A stretch of 64,000 nt of DNA, taken from contig NZ_OX458932.1 in NCBI RefSeq assembly GCF_949774925.1, positions 744,001-808,000 of the forward strand. The letters run 5' to 3'. The DNA comes from Candidatus Methylacidiphilum fumarolicum (lineage in GTDB: Bacteria; Verrucomicrobiota; Verrucomicrobiia; Methylacidiphilales; Methylacidiphilaceae). A program made the translations under genes and the position numbers. How positions within the stretch are numbered: the stretch's first letter is position 1; the number at the start of each line of letters is the position of its first letter. Under the pieces are notes generated by a model, which was not told where the DNA came from, did no database searches, and saw only the letters and a list, made by a program, of their open reading frames with translations. Below, piece by piece: positions 17,827 to 25,939 of the stretch.

Positions 17827-19257
17827 ATGTACCTGAAAGCTATTCTTATCTTTCCATTCATTGGAATACTTTTGCTGTCTTTGGTTAGAAGCTATAGGAT
17901 TTCATCCTTTTTAAACGCCCTCTTTTCTTTTCTTTCCTTTGCTAGCTCCCTTCTTTTGCTTGTCAAAAGAGAGGCAGCTGGATTGTTTTTTGTTGTAGAT
18001 GAACTCAACATCGTTTTTATCCTCCTGACAAACTTTGTTGGCTTCACGACCGCTTTGTTTAGTCAAAATTATATTGCTCATGAAATAAAGACAGGGCATA
18101 TATCCGCTGTTTCCTTGAGATTTTATCATGCGATGTATCAGTCGCTTCTTTTTGGGATGAATCTGGCGCTTTGTTCCAACAACATAGGACTGATGTGGGT
18201 TGCTATTGAAATCGCTACGCTTTCGACGGTTCTTATGGTTGGTATTTACCGAACAGCTGAAGCCCTTGAAGCTTCATGGAAATATTTCATCCTTGGTGGA
18301 GTGGGTATAGCATTGGCTCTCTTTGGAACCTTTCTTTTTTATATTTCTGCTCGCCCAGCAATTGGAGAAGGATTGTCCGCGATGGCCTGGACAAATCTCC
18401 TTTCCCATGCGTCGACCCTGGATACTTCTCTTGTGAACATTGCCTTTGTTTTCATTCTTCTGGGTTATGGAACAAAAGCAGGACTGTTTCCATTACATGC
18501 CTGGTTGCCTGATGCGCATGCAGAAGGTCCAACACCTATTTCAGCTGTGCTTTCTGGGTTGCTCCTTAACGTGGCTCTATATGCGATCCTGCGGTTTAAA
18601 ATGCTTCTTGCGGCCAATCCACATGCCTTACAGGCAGGTCCACTGCTGATGTCAATGGGACTTGCTTCCGTACTGTTCGCTGCCCTTATGCTTTACAAAC
18701 GAAGAGATATCAAACGGCTTTTTGCTTACTCCTCGATTGAACATATGGGAATTATTGCCTTTGCCTTTGGGATTGGCGGAGCGCTTGCTAACTTTGCTGG
18801 GCTTTTGCATATGAGCATGCATAGCTTGACTAAGTCAGCGATTTTCTTTGCAATTGGTTATATCTCTCAGATTAAAAGAACACAGAAGATAGCTGATTTA
18901 TCTGGATTAACAGCAAGCCATCCTGTCCTGGGATGGGGGCTTGTATTTGGGGTGCTTGCAATAGCCGGTCTTCCACCAATGGGAGTGTTTATGAGTGAAT
19001 TTTTAGTCCTCAGTTCAGCTTTTGCTAAAGCGCCACTCCTCGCAGCTTTGCTTGCCTGCGGTTTGATCATTGCCTTTGGAGCACTCTTGCTCAAACTTGT
19101 TCAAGTGGCTTTTGGAGAGCCAAAAGGGACTTCTGCTGTTGTCCCTTCCTTATATCTGCCTATGTTGAGTCATTTTCTTCTTATCCTTACTGCTGGAATC
19201 TACATTCCTCCGCATGTGGTGGAATGGTTTAAACATACCTCTTTACTTTTAAAATGA
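17827..19257 (+). CDS. HyfF/NuoN-like proton-translocating antiporter subunit
   Basis: A 476-residue membrane protein. The conserved half-channel motif is GTKAGLFPLHAWLPDAHAEGPTP with SAVLSGLLLNVALYA, and RLFAYSSIEHMGIIAFAFGIG is also conserved. I chose ATG 17827, one base after the previous stop and 9 bases after AGGAGGTG (17811-17818); the longer frame from 17779 would run back inside the HyfE-like gene. It is the second antiporter-like subunit of the operon, as in HyfF. Confidence 0.9.
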   Translation: MYLKAILIFPFIGILLLSLVRSYRISSFLNALFSFLSFASSLLLLVKREAAGLFFVVDELNIVFILLTNFVGFTTALFSQNYIAHEIKTGHISAVSLRFYHAMYQSLLFGMNLALCSNNIGLMWVAIEIATLSTVLMVGIYRTAEALEASWKYFILGGVGIALALFGTFLFYISARPAIGEGLSAMAWTNLLSHASTLDTSLVNIAFVFILLGYGTKAGLFPLHAWLPDAHAEGPTPISAVLSGLLLNVALYAILRFKMLLAANPHALQAGPLLMSMGLASVLFAALMLYKRRDIKRLFAYSSIEHMGIIAFAFGIGGALANFAGLLHMSMHSLTKSAIFFAIGYISQIKRTQKIADLSGLTASHPVLGWGLVFGVLAIAGLPPMGVFMSEFLVLSSAFAKAPLLAALLACGLIIAFGALLLKLVQVAFGEPKGTSAVVPSLYLPMLSHFLLILTAGIYIPPHVVEWFKHTSLLLK

Positions 19258-19261
19258 GTTT

Positions 19262-20794
19262 ATGAAAAAACTAGAACTTTCTCCGCATTCCACAGAAGAA
19301 GCTATAGAGATAGAGATTGAGGCTGGAAAGAGAAAGAAATGTTGGGCTTTGGAAAAAGTCAGTGAAGAACGCTGGATTGAGCTTTCCAAAGAGGTAGCTA
19401 GCGGAAAATGGACTCTATTTGGTCTTTGGGGTTCTCCTCAAAAAGTGAACATGGTTCTTCTCGATGAGTCTCAGTCAAAGCTGCAAGTGATAGAGCTGGA
19501 GACACCGCTTGGAAAATTTCCTTCGGTTGCCATAGAGATTCCCTCGGCTGCCAGGTTAGAAAGAACTATACATGATCTTTTTGGATTAATTCCTGAAGGC
19601 TCCTTCGACAATCGCCCATGGCTTGATCATGGAAAATGGCAATTGCGTTATCCCCTGGGAAGCATCCTTCCCCCTGATGAACAAAAACCCTATTCTTTTT
19701 TTCTGTCGGAAGGGGAAAATCTCCACCAGATACCTGTAGGTCCTGTCCATGCTGGTATCATTGAACCTGGTCATTTTCGATTCACAATGGGAGGGGAAAT
19801 CGTTGTGCGTATGGAAGAACGACTAGGCTATACCCATAAAGGTATTGAAAAACTTTTCTTTGAGGCTTCAATCGAAAGGGGAGCTGAAATTGCTGCTAGA
19901 ATTTCTGGTGATGCGACCGTTGCTTATTCCTATGCTTATGCTCTTGCCGTTGAAGAAGCCATGGGAGTAACTCCTTCGCCAAGGGCTGTTTGGTTAAGAG
20001 CGCTGATGGCTGAAATGGAAAGGATGGCCAATCACTTTGGGGATATTGGAGCAATCTGTAATGATGCAGCTTTCCCAAGGATTTTGAGTCGATGCGCGGT
20101 TTTAAGAGAAAAAATTTTGCGGTTTTCTAAAGATTTTTTTGGACACAGATTGATGATGGGAAGAATCGTTCCAGGAGGACTTAACGTAGATTTGAGCAAG
20201 GAAGGAAAAGAAAATCTCTGTCTGCTTCTTAAAGAAATTAAGGAGGAACTTTATTCTATAAAAAATTTTTATGATTCAAAAAACTCTTTACAAGATAGGA
20301 CGGTGGGCACAGGTGTGTTGAATGCTCGAGCTGCAAAGCTCTTTGGAGCTGGTGGATTTATTGGGAGAGCTTCTGGAAGAAACTTTGACGCTCGAAAATG
20401 CTTTGCGTATCCACCCTATGATAAACTTTCCTTTGAATCCCCTTTGTTAGAGGCAGGTGATGTCAATGCGAGGGTGTGGATTCGGATCTTAGAAATTGAA
20501 CAGAGTAGCTTGTTGATCGAACAAATTTTGAATAATTTGCCTTCTGGAAGCATCCTTTCAGTAATTAAAGAACCAAAAGTAAGCGGGCAGGGACTTGCTG
20601 TAGTAGAAAGTTTTCGTGGGGATATATTGCTATGGATAGAGATTGAAAAAGGAAAAATCAGACGCTGTCATCCAAGGGATCCTTCCTGGTTTCAATGGCC
20701 GCTGCTTGAAAAGGTTATCGTTGGAGCAGTGGTCGCGGATTTTCCGCTTTGTAATAAATCCTTCAACTGTTCCTATTCAGGACATGATCTATAA
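19262..20794 (+). CDS. Hydrogenase-4 large-subunit-like protein lacking Ni ligands (Ehr/NuoCD-like)
   Basis: 510 residues, with an N-terminal NuoC-like (30 kDa) part to about 140 and then a NuoD/HyfG-like part: GPVHAGIIEPGHFRF, RLGYTHKGIEKLF, NHFGDIGAICNDAAF and FGHRLMMGRIVPGG. True group 4 [NiFe]-hydrogenases have RxCGxC and a C-terminal DPCxxC. Here the first is RISGDA (residues 213-218) and the second is FNCSYS (501-506), so three of four nickel-binding cysteines are missing. The protein therefore should not bind a NiFe centre and resembles the Ehr (energy-converting hydrogenase-related) complexes or complex I. It is the fifth gene of the operon, five bases after the HyfF-like gene. Confidence 0.92.
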   Translation: MKKLELSPHSTEEAIEIEIEAGKRKKCWALEKVSEERWIELSKEVASGKWTLFGLWGSPQKVNMVLLDESQSKLQVIELETPLGKFPSVAIEIPSAARLERTIHDLFGLIPEGSFDNRPWLDHGKWQLRYPLGSILPPDEQKPYSFFLSEGENLHQIPVGPVHAGIIEPGHFRFTMGGEIVVRMEERLGYTHKGIEKLFFEASIERGAEIAARISGDATVAYSYAYALAVEEAMGVTPSPRAVWLRALMAEMERMANHFGDIGAICNDAAFPRILSRCAVLREKILRFSKDFFGHRLMMGRIVPGGLNVDLSKEGKENLCLLLKEIKEELYSIKNFYDSKNSLQDRTVGTGVLNARAAKLFGAGGFIGRASGRNFDARKCFAYPPYDKLSFESPLLEAGDVNARVWIRILEIEQSSLLIEQILNNLPSGSILSVIKEPKVSGQGLAVVESFRGDILLWIEIEKGKIRRCHPRDPSWFQWPLLEKVIVGAVVADFPLCNKSFNCSYSGHDL

Positions 20795-20807
20795 GGAAGA
20801 AGACCCA

Positions 20808-21320
20808 ATGAAAAGCTATTTTTTTAAAAATATTTGGCCAAGAATGTTAACTGAAAAGATTGCGACGGAGAAAGAAAGCGAACTGATTAAACTTTCAGAA
20901 ACTTTGAAAGGAGCTTGCAGAAAAAAACTTGGAAGAAGCCTGGCTATAAGGGAGGTGGATGCAGGTTCTTGCAATGGCTGTGAATTAGAAATCCATGCTC
21001 TAAACAATCCTTTTTATGATATTGAAAGATTCGGAATCCGTTTTGTGGCTTCCCCTAGGCATGCTGATCTGCTTCTAGTTACTGGTCCTGTGACCAAAAA
21101 TATGATTGAAGCCTTAAAAAGAACCTACGATTGTACTCCAATTCCTAAATGGGTAGTAGCTGTGGGAGATTGTGCTGCAGGCTGTGGGGTCTTTAAGCAG
21201 AGCTATGCAGTCATGAACGGTGGAGTAAGTGATGTTGTACCGGTTGATCTCTGGATCTATGGGTGCCCACCTTCACCGATTGATCTTCTTCGTGGATTAA
21301 TACTATTAATGGAAAGATGA
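20808..21320 (+). CDS. Hydrogenase-4 small-subunit-like [4Fe-4S] protein (HyfI/NuoB-like)
   Basis: A 170-residue peripheral-arm subunit carrying an N2-type iron-sulfur cluster. Cysteine ligands are seen in CNGCELE (Cys55, Cys58), GDCAAGCG (Cys122) and YGCPPSP (Cys153). ATG 20808 is chosen because GGAAGAAGA precedes it and the frame upstream lies inside the large-subunit gene. It is the last gene of the operon. No separate ferredoxin-like subunit (HyfA/HyfH/NuoI) and no maturation protease is encoded, consistent with a complex that needs no NiFe maturation. Confidence 0.92.
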   Translation: MKSYFFKNIWPRMLTEKIATEKESELIKLSETLKGACRKKLGRSLAIREVDAGSCNGCELEIHALNNPFYDIERFGIRFVASPRHADLLLVTGPVTKNMIEALKRTYDCTPIPKWVVAVGDCAAGCGVFKQSYAVMNGGVSDVVPVDLWIYGCPPSPIDLLRGLILLMER

Positions 21321-22524
21321 ACTTTTAGGGGTGGGTACACTTGATTTCAAGCACAAGCATTTTTCTTTGGACTGATGGATATAATCGAAGGCGCGGAAGT
21401 CAGGATACTGATTCTGGCGCATTGCAACCAGTGGATTTGTTATAACTTTAAATTGGTTTGAAGCTATGCTAAGCTGCACAGAAGACTAATGCTAAATTGG
21501 CTGTATCTTAATGAAAAGTGTTGCTTAGGTCTTTTGTGTATCTTGTTAGGGCGCTGGACTGTTCCTTTGCCGACAAGAAGGCAGAAATGAGAGTCAACCG
21601 GACATGATTCAAGAAAATTGATTATTACTCTGAGAGTAAAGAGTTGTTATCGATATTGCGATGCCAATCTAGTTATAAACAGGCATGGCGAACCTATATT
21701 CGCCGAAGAAGCTTGGCACAACCTAAAAAAAGATCAGAGATAGGGAGATTCTTTCGTGGATGCCGCAGACCCGGCAGCATGCGATGCTTTTGGAGAGGAG
21801 TACCTGTAATAGCGGGCTACCCCCGATTGGAATCCTGAGAAGGGGGGCTGTTTCGAGGCTGACGACTCCAGGCAGCGGGGAGGTGTCCTCTTTGATTGTT
21901 AAGATGACAAACTAATTCTACTATCCTATTCACCGGAGAATGGAACAGCCTTGGCAAGGCCTGGGTCATCCCGATCCAAAACAAAGGCGAAAAGAACGAG
22001 CTTGGGTTAGGCATAAGCAAGTCCAGAGTATGTTTTTAAGAATTGTTTTTGTGTGGTGAACCCTAAATTCTCAGTTGGTAGACAAACCACTTGACTGCCA
22101 AAGATTGGCAAAATATCCAATGCGCAGTTTTATTTCCCTTGCTGGGTATCTCACTCATCATCAGTTAGCCTTGGTTTTCAGCAATGCATTAGCTGGATAA
22201 GCTTGCCAGGCTAGATTATCAAAAGGCATGTACCTGCCTGTTTTCACCAACTGCTAGAAGACCTCTTAAGAATTGATAAGGTTGTATTCCTGCGTTGCCT
22301 TTATTCGAAGGGACTAAATGCACAAAGTTCACCATGAGTTCTGGCTCAACCCCAAAAAACCAATTGATCATTATCGGCTGAAGCCAAGCTATCATATTCG
22401 ATCTGTGACTAGAATGTCGCAATACTATAGCTTGCAATGAATATTCCCAGATAGGCAGTCGCTATCTTGAACGTAGGCTTAATGTAGCGAAGCTTTTGTT
22501 AATTAAAGGGTCAAATTTGATGGG
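21321..22524. other. 1.2-kb region without a convincing gene
   Basis: Short frames exist on both strands (for example 21644-21838 plus and 22219-22437 minus), but none has a ribosome site, a family resemblance, or a length that stands out. A part near 21720-21990 is GC-richer than its surroundings, suggesting decayed foreign sequence. No tRNA-like fold or CRISPR repeats were seen. Confidence 0.4.
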
Positions 22525-23766
22525 TCATTTGATCCTTCTTATGAATTCTCTCAAAGAACTACAATTTCTCTGGATCCATCCACGAATAGTAATAAAAGCT
22601 GAAAGGGGAATGTAGAGGAAAGATAAAAAGAAAGGCAACCGATAAGTTTTTACAATCTCTGAGGAGGGAAAACGAAGAGATTTGAGGATGAAGAAGAATT
22701 TATGTTTTTTGAAATCAAATAGCTCGTAAAGCGTAAAATAACGTGGAAGAGGGAAAGAAGAGGATCTTTTCGAGCTTTTGGGGACAGAAAGAATTTCTTC
22801 ATTTTTTATCCAACTTTTTTCTAGAATTTCAAAAACGGGTTCAGGGATAGGGCTGTTATAATAATTTTTTGATAGGGCAATACCCAATAAGCAAAATCGG
22901 CTCCAACCAAAGCGAAAGGCTTTTTCGATCACTCTTTCCCAATCTTGTTGAGAAAAGTTTGCCCATAAAATGAATTGATGAAGATCTAAAAGATAACTCA
23001 ATTTTTCCCATCGATGCTTGCCCCCATGAGCCAATAAAAAAAGAAACTCATTTTCTTTAGGCATCCTTTGAAGGGGAATACCCTCAAAAGCAGACATGGA
23101 GGATTCTTTCCATGTTGATTCCAAAAATTTTTTGTCCAATACCCCATTAAAACAGGGAGCCCAATGGAGCTCACAAATGGATGGGGCCTGATCTTCTTCA
23201 AATTTTTTTGTTAATAAAGTTAGATCTTTGTCCCAAAAAAAGAGGGAGGAAAGCTTATAGGAAGAAGGGTTGTGTGGATAGTACCCAAGTTTGGAACGAA
23301 GTAGAACGATAGCTTTTTGGATGTCTGAGGTTGGGACTAACAGATCGATATCGGTGACGGTCTTTGAAAAAAAATCTTCGTAGAGTCTTTGACAAAGGTC
23401 CAATCCTTTTAAGGATATAGTTTGGATGCCATTATCATGGAATAGAAACAGTATTTTTTTAAACTCATCCAACAGCAATGAATTCCTTTTTGAAATGTGT
23501 TTACACAGTAGACGGAATTTTAGGTCGATATCTAGAGGAATAAGAAAAGGAAAGTCATTTTTAAGTTTATTATAAACAATAGGCCATAAGGAATGTTGAA
23601 AGGAAAAATTGAAAAATTGATCCCAGTCGAAATCTTGTCTTGAAAGAATTTTTAAAAGTTCTGTTTTTTGTAAATTATCAAGCGTTTTATTGCTTAAAAG
23701 AAGCAGCGATTTTTGTTCAGGACTTAATAAGATAAAATGGTTTTCTTTCTTTTTTTTGATTTTCAT
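22525..23766 (-). CDS. Nucleotidyltransferase family protein (PF14907-like, NTP_transf_5)
   Basis: A 413-residue cytosolic protein. The core is GIQTISLKGLDLCQRLYEDF followed by VTDIDLLVPTSDIQKA, the KG..L...LY....R..DID.LV pattern of the uncharacterised nucleotidyltransferase family, whose DxD binds metal-NTP. FLLAHGGKHRWEKLSYLLDL is another family-typical segment. The extreme N-terminus is lysine-rich. It is divergent from, and shares a 164-base intergenic region with, the small-peptide operon at 23931. Such nucleotidyltransferases are known to accompany HprK-related kinase and PqqD-like genes, so it is likely part of the same system. Target (peptide, protein or sugar) unknown. Confidence 0.8.
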   Translation of the reverse strand: MKIKKKKENHFILLSPEQKSLLLLSNKTLDNLQKTELLKILSRQDFDWDQFFNFSFQHSLWPIVYNKLKNDFPFLIPLDIDLKFRLLCKHISKRNSLLLDEFKKILFLFHDNGIQTISLKGLDLCQRLYEDFFSKTVTDIDLLVPTSDIQKAIVLLRSKLGYYPHNPSSYKLSSLFFWDKDLTLLTKKFEEDQAPSICELHWAPCFNGVLDKKFLESTWKESSMSAFEGIPLQRMPKENEFLFLLAHGGKHRWEKLSYLLDLHQFILWANFSQQDWERVIEKAFRFGWSRFCLLGIALSKNYYNSPIPEPVFEILEKSWIKNEEILSVPKSSKRSSSFPLPRYFTLYELFDFKKHKFFFILKSLRFPSSEIVKTYRLPFFLSFLYIPLSAFITIRGWIQRNCSSLREFIRRIK

Positions 23767-23917
23767 TATAAGTAATAAATATAGGCATATACACTAGATG
23801 TATATTAGTGTTTCCACTGTATTTTCTTTCAGAAATCTGTCATCCTTAATTTGCTTGTGTTAGAATTTAAATTTTCTTTAATCACACTTAATCTTTTTAA
23901 AGAAGCAAACTTAACAC

Positions 23918-23924
23918 AGGAGGT
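23918..23924 (+). promoter_or_regulatory. Strong Shine-Dalgarno sequence of small protein 1
   Basis: AGGAGGT seven bases before ATG 23931. Most genes in the window have weak ribosome sites, so this consensus site suggests high translation, as expected for a precursor peptide made in excess over its enzymes. Confidence 0.7.
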
Positions 23925-23930
23925 AATTAA

Positions 23931-24275
23931 ATGAATACAGAGTTAGATTTTAGTCAATTTGAGATGGAAACTTTGGAGTCTCGAGAGCTTTTTGCAGCCG
24001 CTGCGGTGCCACATCATTTAATCAACTTGAATCTGCCTTTGGACCTTTCTCTACAAGTGAATAATCCAACCAACGGACAACATATTATTAATCTTAATCT
24101 TCCAGCCGATCTATCCCTACACGTAAATCAACCCAATTTATCAGGATTATTGCAACCGATCACGACAACGGTTTCGACTATAACAACTCCTGTGGTGGGA
24201 TTGGCAGATGGCGTTGTTAGTCCATTATTGGGAACGGTAACTGGATTGCTTGGTTCAGTTTTAGCGATTGTTTAA
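23931..24275 (+). CDS. Putative precursor/secreted small protein 1 with LEPR-XLL-like leader motif and internal repeat
   Basis: 114 residues. The N-terminal part is acidic and carries LESRELFAA at 15-23 followed by AAVPHH. It then has two copies of an 18-residue unit, HLINLNLPLDLSLQVNNP (29-46) and HIINLNLPADLSLHVNQP (51-68), and a hydrophobic Thr/Gly/Val/Leu tail with SPLLGTVTGLLGSVLAIV at the end. There is no classical signal peptide and no cysteine. The LESRELFAA block resembles the N-terminal LEPR-XLL motif known in planctomycete and verrucomicrobial exported proteins. The neighbours (radical SAM, PqqD-like, HprK-like, M50 protease, HlyD adaptors) suggest a modified and exported peptide. 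The function itself is not recognised. Confidence 0.75.
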   Translation: MNTELDFSQFEMETLESRELFAAAAVPHHLINLNLPLDLSLQVNNPTNGQHIINLNLPADLSLHVNQPNLSGLLQPITTTVSTITTPVVGLADGVVSPLLGTVTGLLGSVLAIV

Positions 24276-24291
24276 AAAACAACAAAGTCCT

Positions 24292-24321
24292 GGGCTTTCC
24301 TTTGCCTGATAAGGGAAGCCC
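24292..24321 (+). promoter_or_regulatory. Stable hairpin between the two small-protein genes
   Basis: GGGCTTTCC (24292-24300) pairs with GGGAAGCCC (24313-24321), nine pairs including one G-T, loop of 12 bases. No T-tract follows, so it is more likely an mRNA processing or 3'-stabilising element, or a leaky attenuator, than a full terminator. Such hairpins often raise the amount of the first cistron over downstream genes. Confidence 0.5.
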
Positions 24322-24369
24322 AATAGTTGAGAGTTGTGTGAAGTGCTATAGAGGAGGGAAAAGGAAAAA

Positions 24370-24762
24370 ATGAAAGAAAATTTAACTAATTGTGAGGAGA
24401 CTAAGCTTTTTGAAGTAGAAGTATTGGAATCAAGAGAGCTTTTCGCGGCAGTTGCCCTTCCTCACCACATGATGATAAATATGCCGGGAGAATTTTTAAC
24501 ACAGCCCCACAATCTCAATCATTCACCAGTACTTCATACCCAGGTTTCTACTCCACTTAGCGATCCAAGCACAAGCCAGTTGCCGGTTTATCTGCAACTG
24601 ACTATTGGAGGGCCGCAGGCTGCTCTTCAAATTGGAGAGCTGAATTTAGCTAAGGATCTTCAACCTTTGCTTAGTGGCGTTAACGGGGTTTTGAATGTAG
24701 TAACAGGACTGACTAACGATTTGCTCAGTCCCCTTTTAATTTCGGTGCTATCGATTATTTAA
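24370..24762 (+). CDS. Putative precursor/secreted small protein 2 with LEPR-XLL-like leader motif
   Basis: 130 residues. An acidic N-terminus leads into FEVEVLESRELFAA (residues 14-27) and VALPHHMM, nearly the same block as in small protein 1 (FEMETLESRELFAA, AVPHH). The middle is Pro/Ser/Thr/Asn-rich without the repeat of protein 1. The C-terminus again is a hydrophobic Gly/Leu/Val stretch, GLTNDLLSPLLISVLSII, matching the GL....SPLL pattern of protein 1. A purine-rich GAGGAGGG site precedes the ATG. The shared head and tail with a variable middle look like a precursor family with a common recognition leader. One cysteine (residue 8) lies in the leader. Confidence 0.75.
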   Translation: MKENLTNCEETKLFEVEVLESRELFAAVALPHHMMINMPGEFLTQPHNLNHSPVLHTQVSTPLSDPSTSQLPVYLQLTIGGPQAALQIGELNLAKDLQPLLSGVNGVLNVVTGLTNDLLSPLLISVLSII

Positions 24763-24831
24763 ATGATTTGTTAGGTTGGCGTCTATAAAAACAAAAATTT
24801 AAAAACAAAAATTGATTAGGAGAGAAAGAAT

Positions 24832-25023
24832 ATGGAAGAAACTTATAATTTGGCGTTAATCAATCTGGAGATCTTTGAGACAAAGCTCAAAGAAAAGATT
24901 AAATTTATGTGGAAAAATCCCCAAATTTCTCCATTGGGAAATTTAAGCCATTTTTCAAATCAGGTTCCAGATCTAAGAAACCAGCTTTTATCAGTAACTG
25001 CATTGGCGACTATTGGTTTATAA
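24832..25023 (+). CDS. Small hypothetical protein in the peptide operon, 63 aa
   Basis: Preceded by a good ribosome site (TTAGGAGAG, about 10 bases before ATG 24832). It encodes MEETYNLALINLEIFETKLK, a Trp/Asn/Pro middle and a hydrophobic end LLSVTALATIGL. The segment INLEIFETKLKEK weakly matches the leader EVEVLESRELFAA, so it may be a third, diverged precursor. It ends 11 bases before the TTG start of the kinase-like gene. Too short to assign to a family. Confidence 0.55.
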   Translation: MEETYNLALINLEIFETKLKEKIKFMWKNPQISPLGNLSHFSNQVPDLRNQLLSVTALATIGL

Positions 25024-25034
25024 GGGAAGTATTT

Positions 25035-25937
25035 TTGAAGTCTTTGAGGCGATTGGCAAATGAGAAATTCGTGATGGAACCGGGTGGGAATACTAAATTT
25101 TTGGGTAAAGCAGTAGGCTATGGCATTGGATTGTCCGGTGCTTTTCTAGAGTTTCCTCCTGCCGGTCCATTACTTTGGGGTAGTGTTCCATTAATCGTTT
25201 CTTTAGTGGAGACTTTCCCAGATTTCAATCCTAAAGAAGTTTCTGTTTTTATAGGGCCGGTCAAACTTTTAAAAAACCCTGAGAGATTGGTCATTGGGGA
25301 AAATTTTTTGTTTACTATTCAATCGACTCAAATCACTTTGGATTGTACCCATTTTATAGATGACAAGTTCCGATATTATCTTTATCAGTTGGTTTTACCC
25401 CATTTTGCTCAGCTTATAGGCCGTCTTCTTTTCCTTCATGGCGGAGCTTTTGAGGTGGATTAGCAAGCCGTGGGCTTAGTAGCTAGTTCAGGAGGAGGAA
25501 AGTCCACCTTACTTTCTGCTTTTCTAGACTTGGGATATAACCTAGTGGCAGATGATCGGATTGGTTTTGTTTTGGAAGCAGAGGAACCGTTGGTCGTACC
25601 TTCTCATCCCTATCTTAGGAACTATCGAAAAGAAGAAGACATTGGGAAGCCTGTAAGAAAGCTAACAGAGAAGATACTTCCTCTTCAAACCATTTTTTTC
25701 CTGAGGTGGACAGAAAAAGTTGAACCTTTTATTGAAAAAGTTGAACCGGGAAAAGCTTTCCAAAATCTTTTTTCTAACAGTGTGTATTTTCCAGATGTAA
25801 AAATTCAGGCTAGGAAAATATTGCGATGGTTAGCGCAAATGAAGACTTATCGGGTTTATTTGCCAAAAGGAAAAATAGAAACATTGCCGCAGGTTTGTAA
25901 TATGATTTTGTCCTTAACCATTAATGACAAAAGGTAG
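25035..25937 (+). pseudogene. HprK-related kinase (HPr-rel-A type), interrupted by an in-frame amber codon
   Basis: From TTG 25035 (ribosome site AAGGGAAG) the frame gives about 142 residues ending FLHGGAFEVD, then TAG at 25461-25463. The same frame continues without loss as QAVGLVASSGGGKSTLLSAF to TAA 25935-25937, about 300 codons in all. The Walker A motif (SSGGGKST) begins eight codons after the stop, followed by NLVADDRIGFV, as in HPr kinase-like proteins. HprK-related proteins of this kind occur next to PqqD-like proteins and nucleotidyltransferases. The single nonsense change is otherwise not accompanied by decay, so a recent mutation, a sequencing error or suppression are all possible. 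A GTG at 24909 is an alternative start but overlaps the previous gene. Confidence 0.75.
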
Positions 25938-25939
25938 TA

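Noticed and set aside
19262-21320. Calling the operon a functional hydrogenase-4
   Set aside because: The large subunit lacks RxCGxC and DPCxxC; without nickel ligands a hydrogenase reaction is not supported.
25035-25937. Amber stop as a programmed recoding site (pyrrolysine-like)
   Set aside because: No pyl genes or recoding structure are visible. A simple nonsense mutation or sequence error is the more economical explanation.
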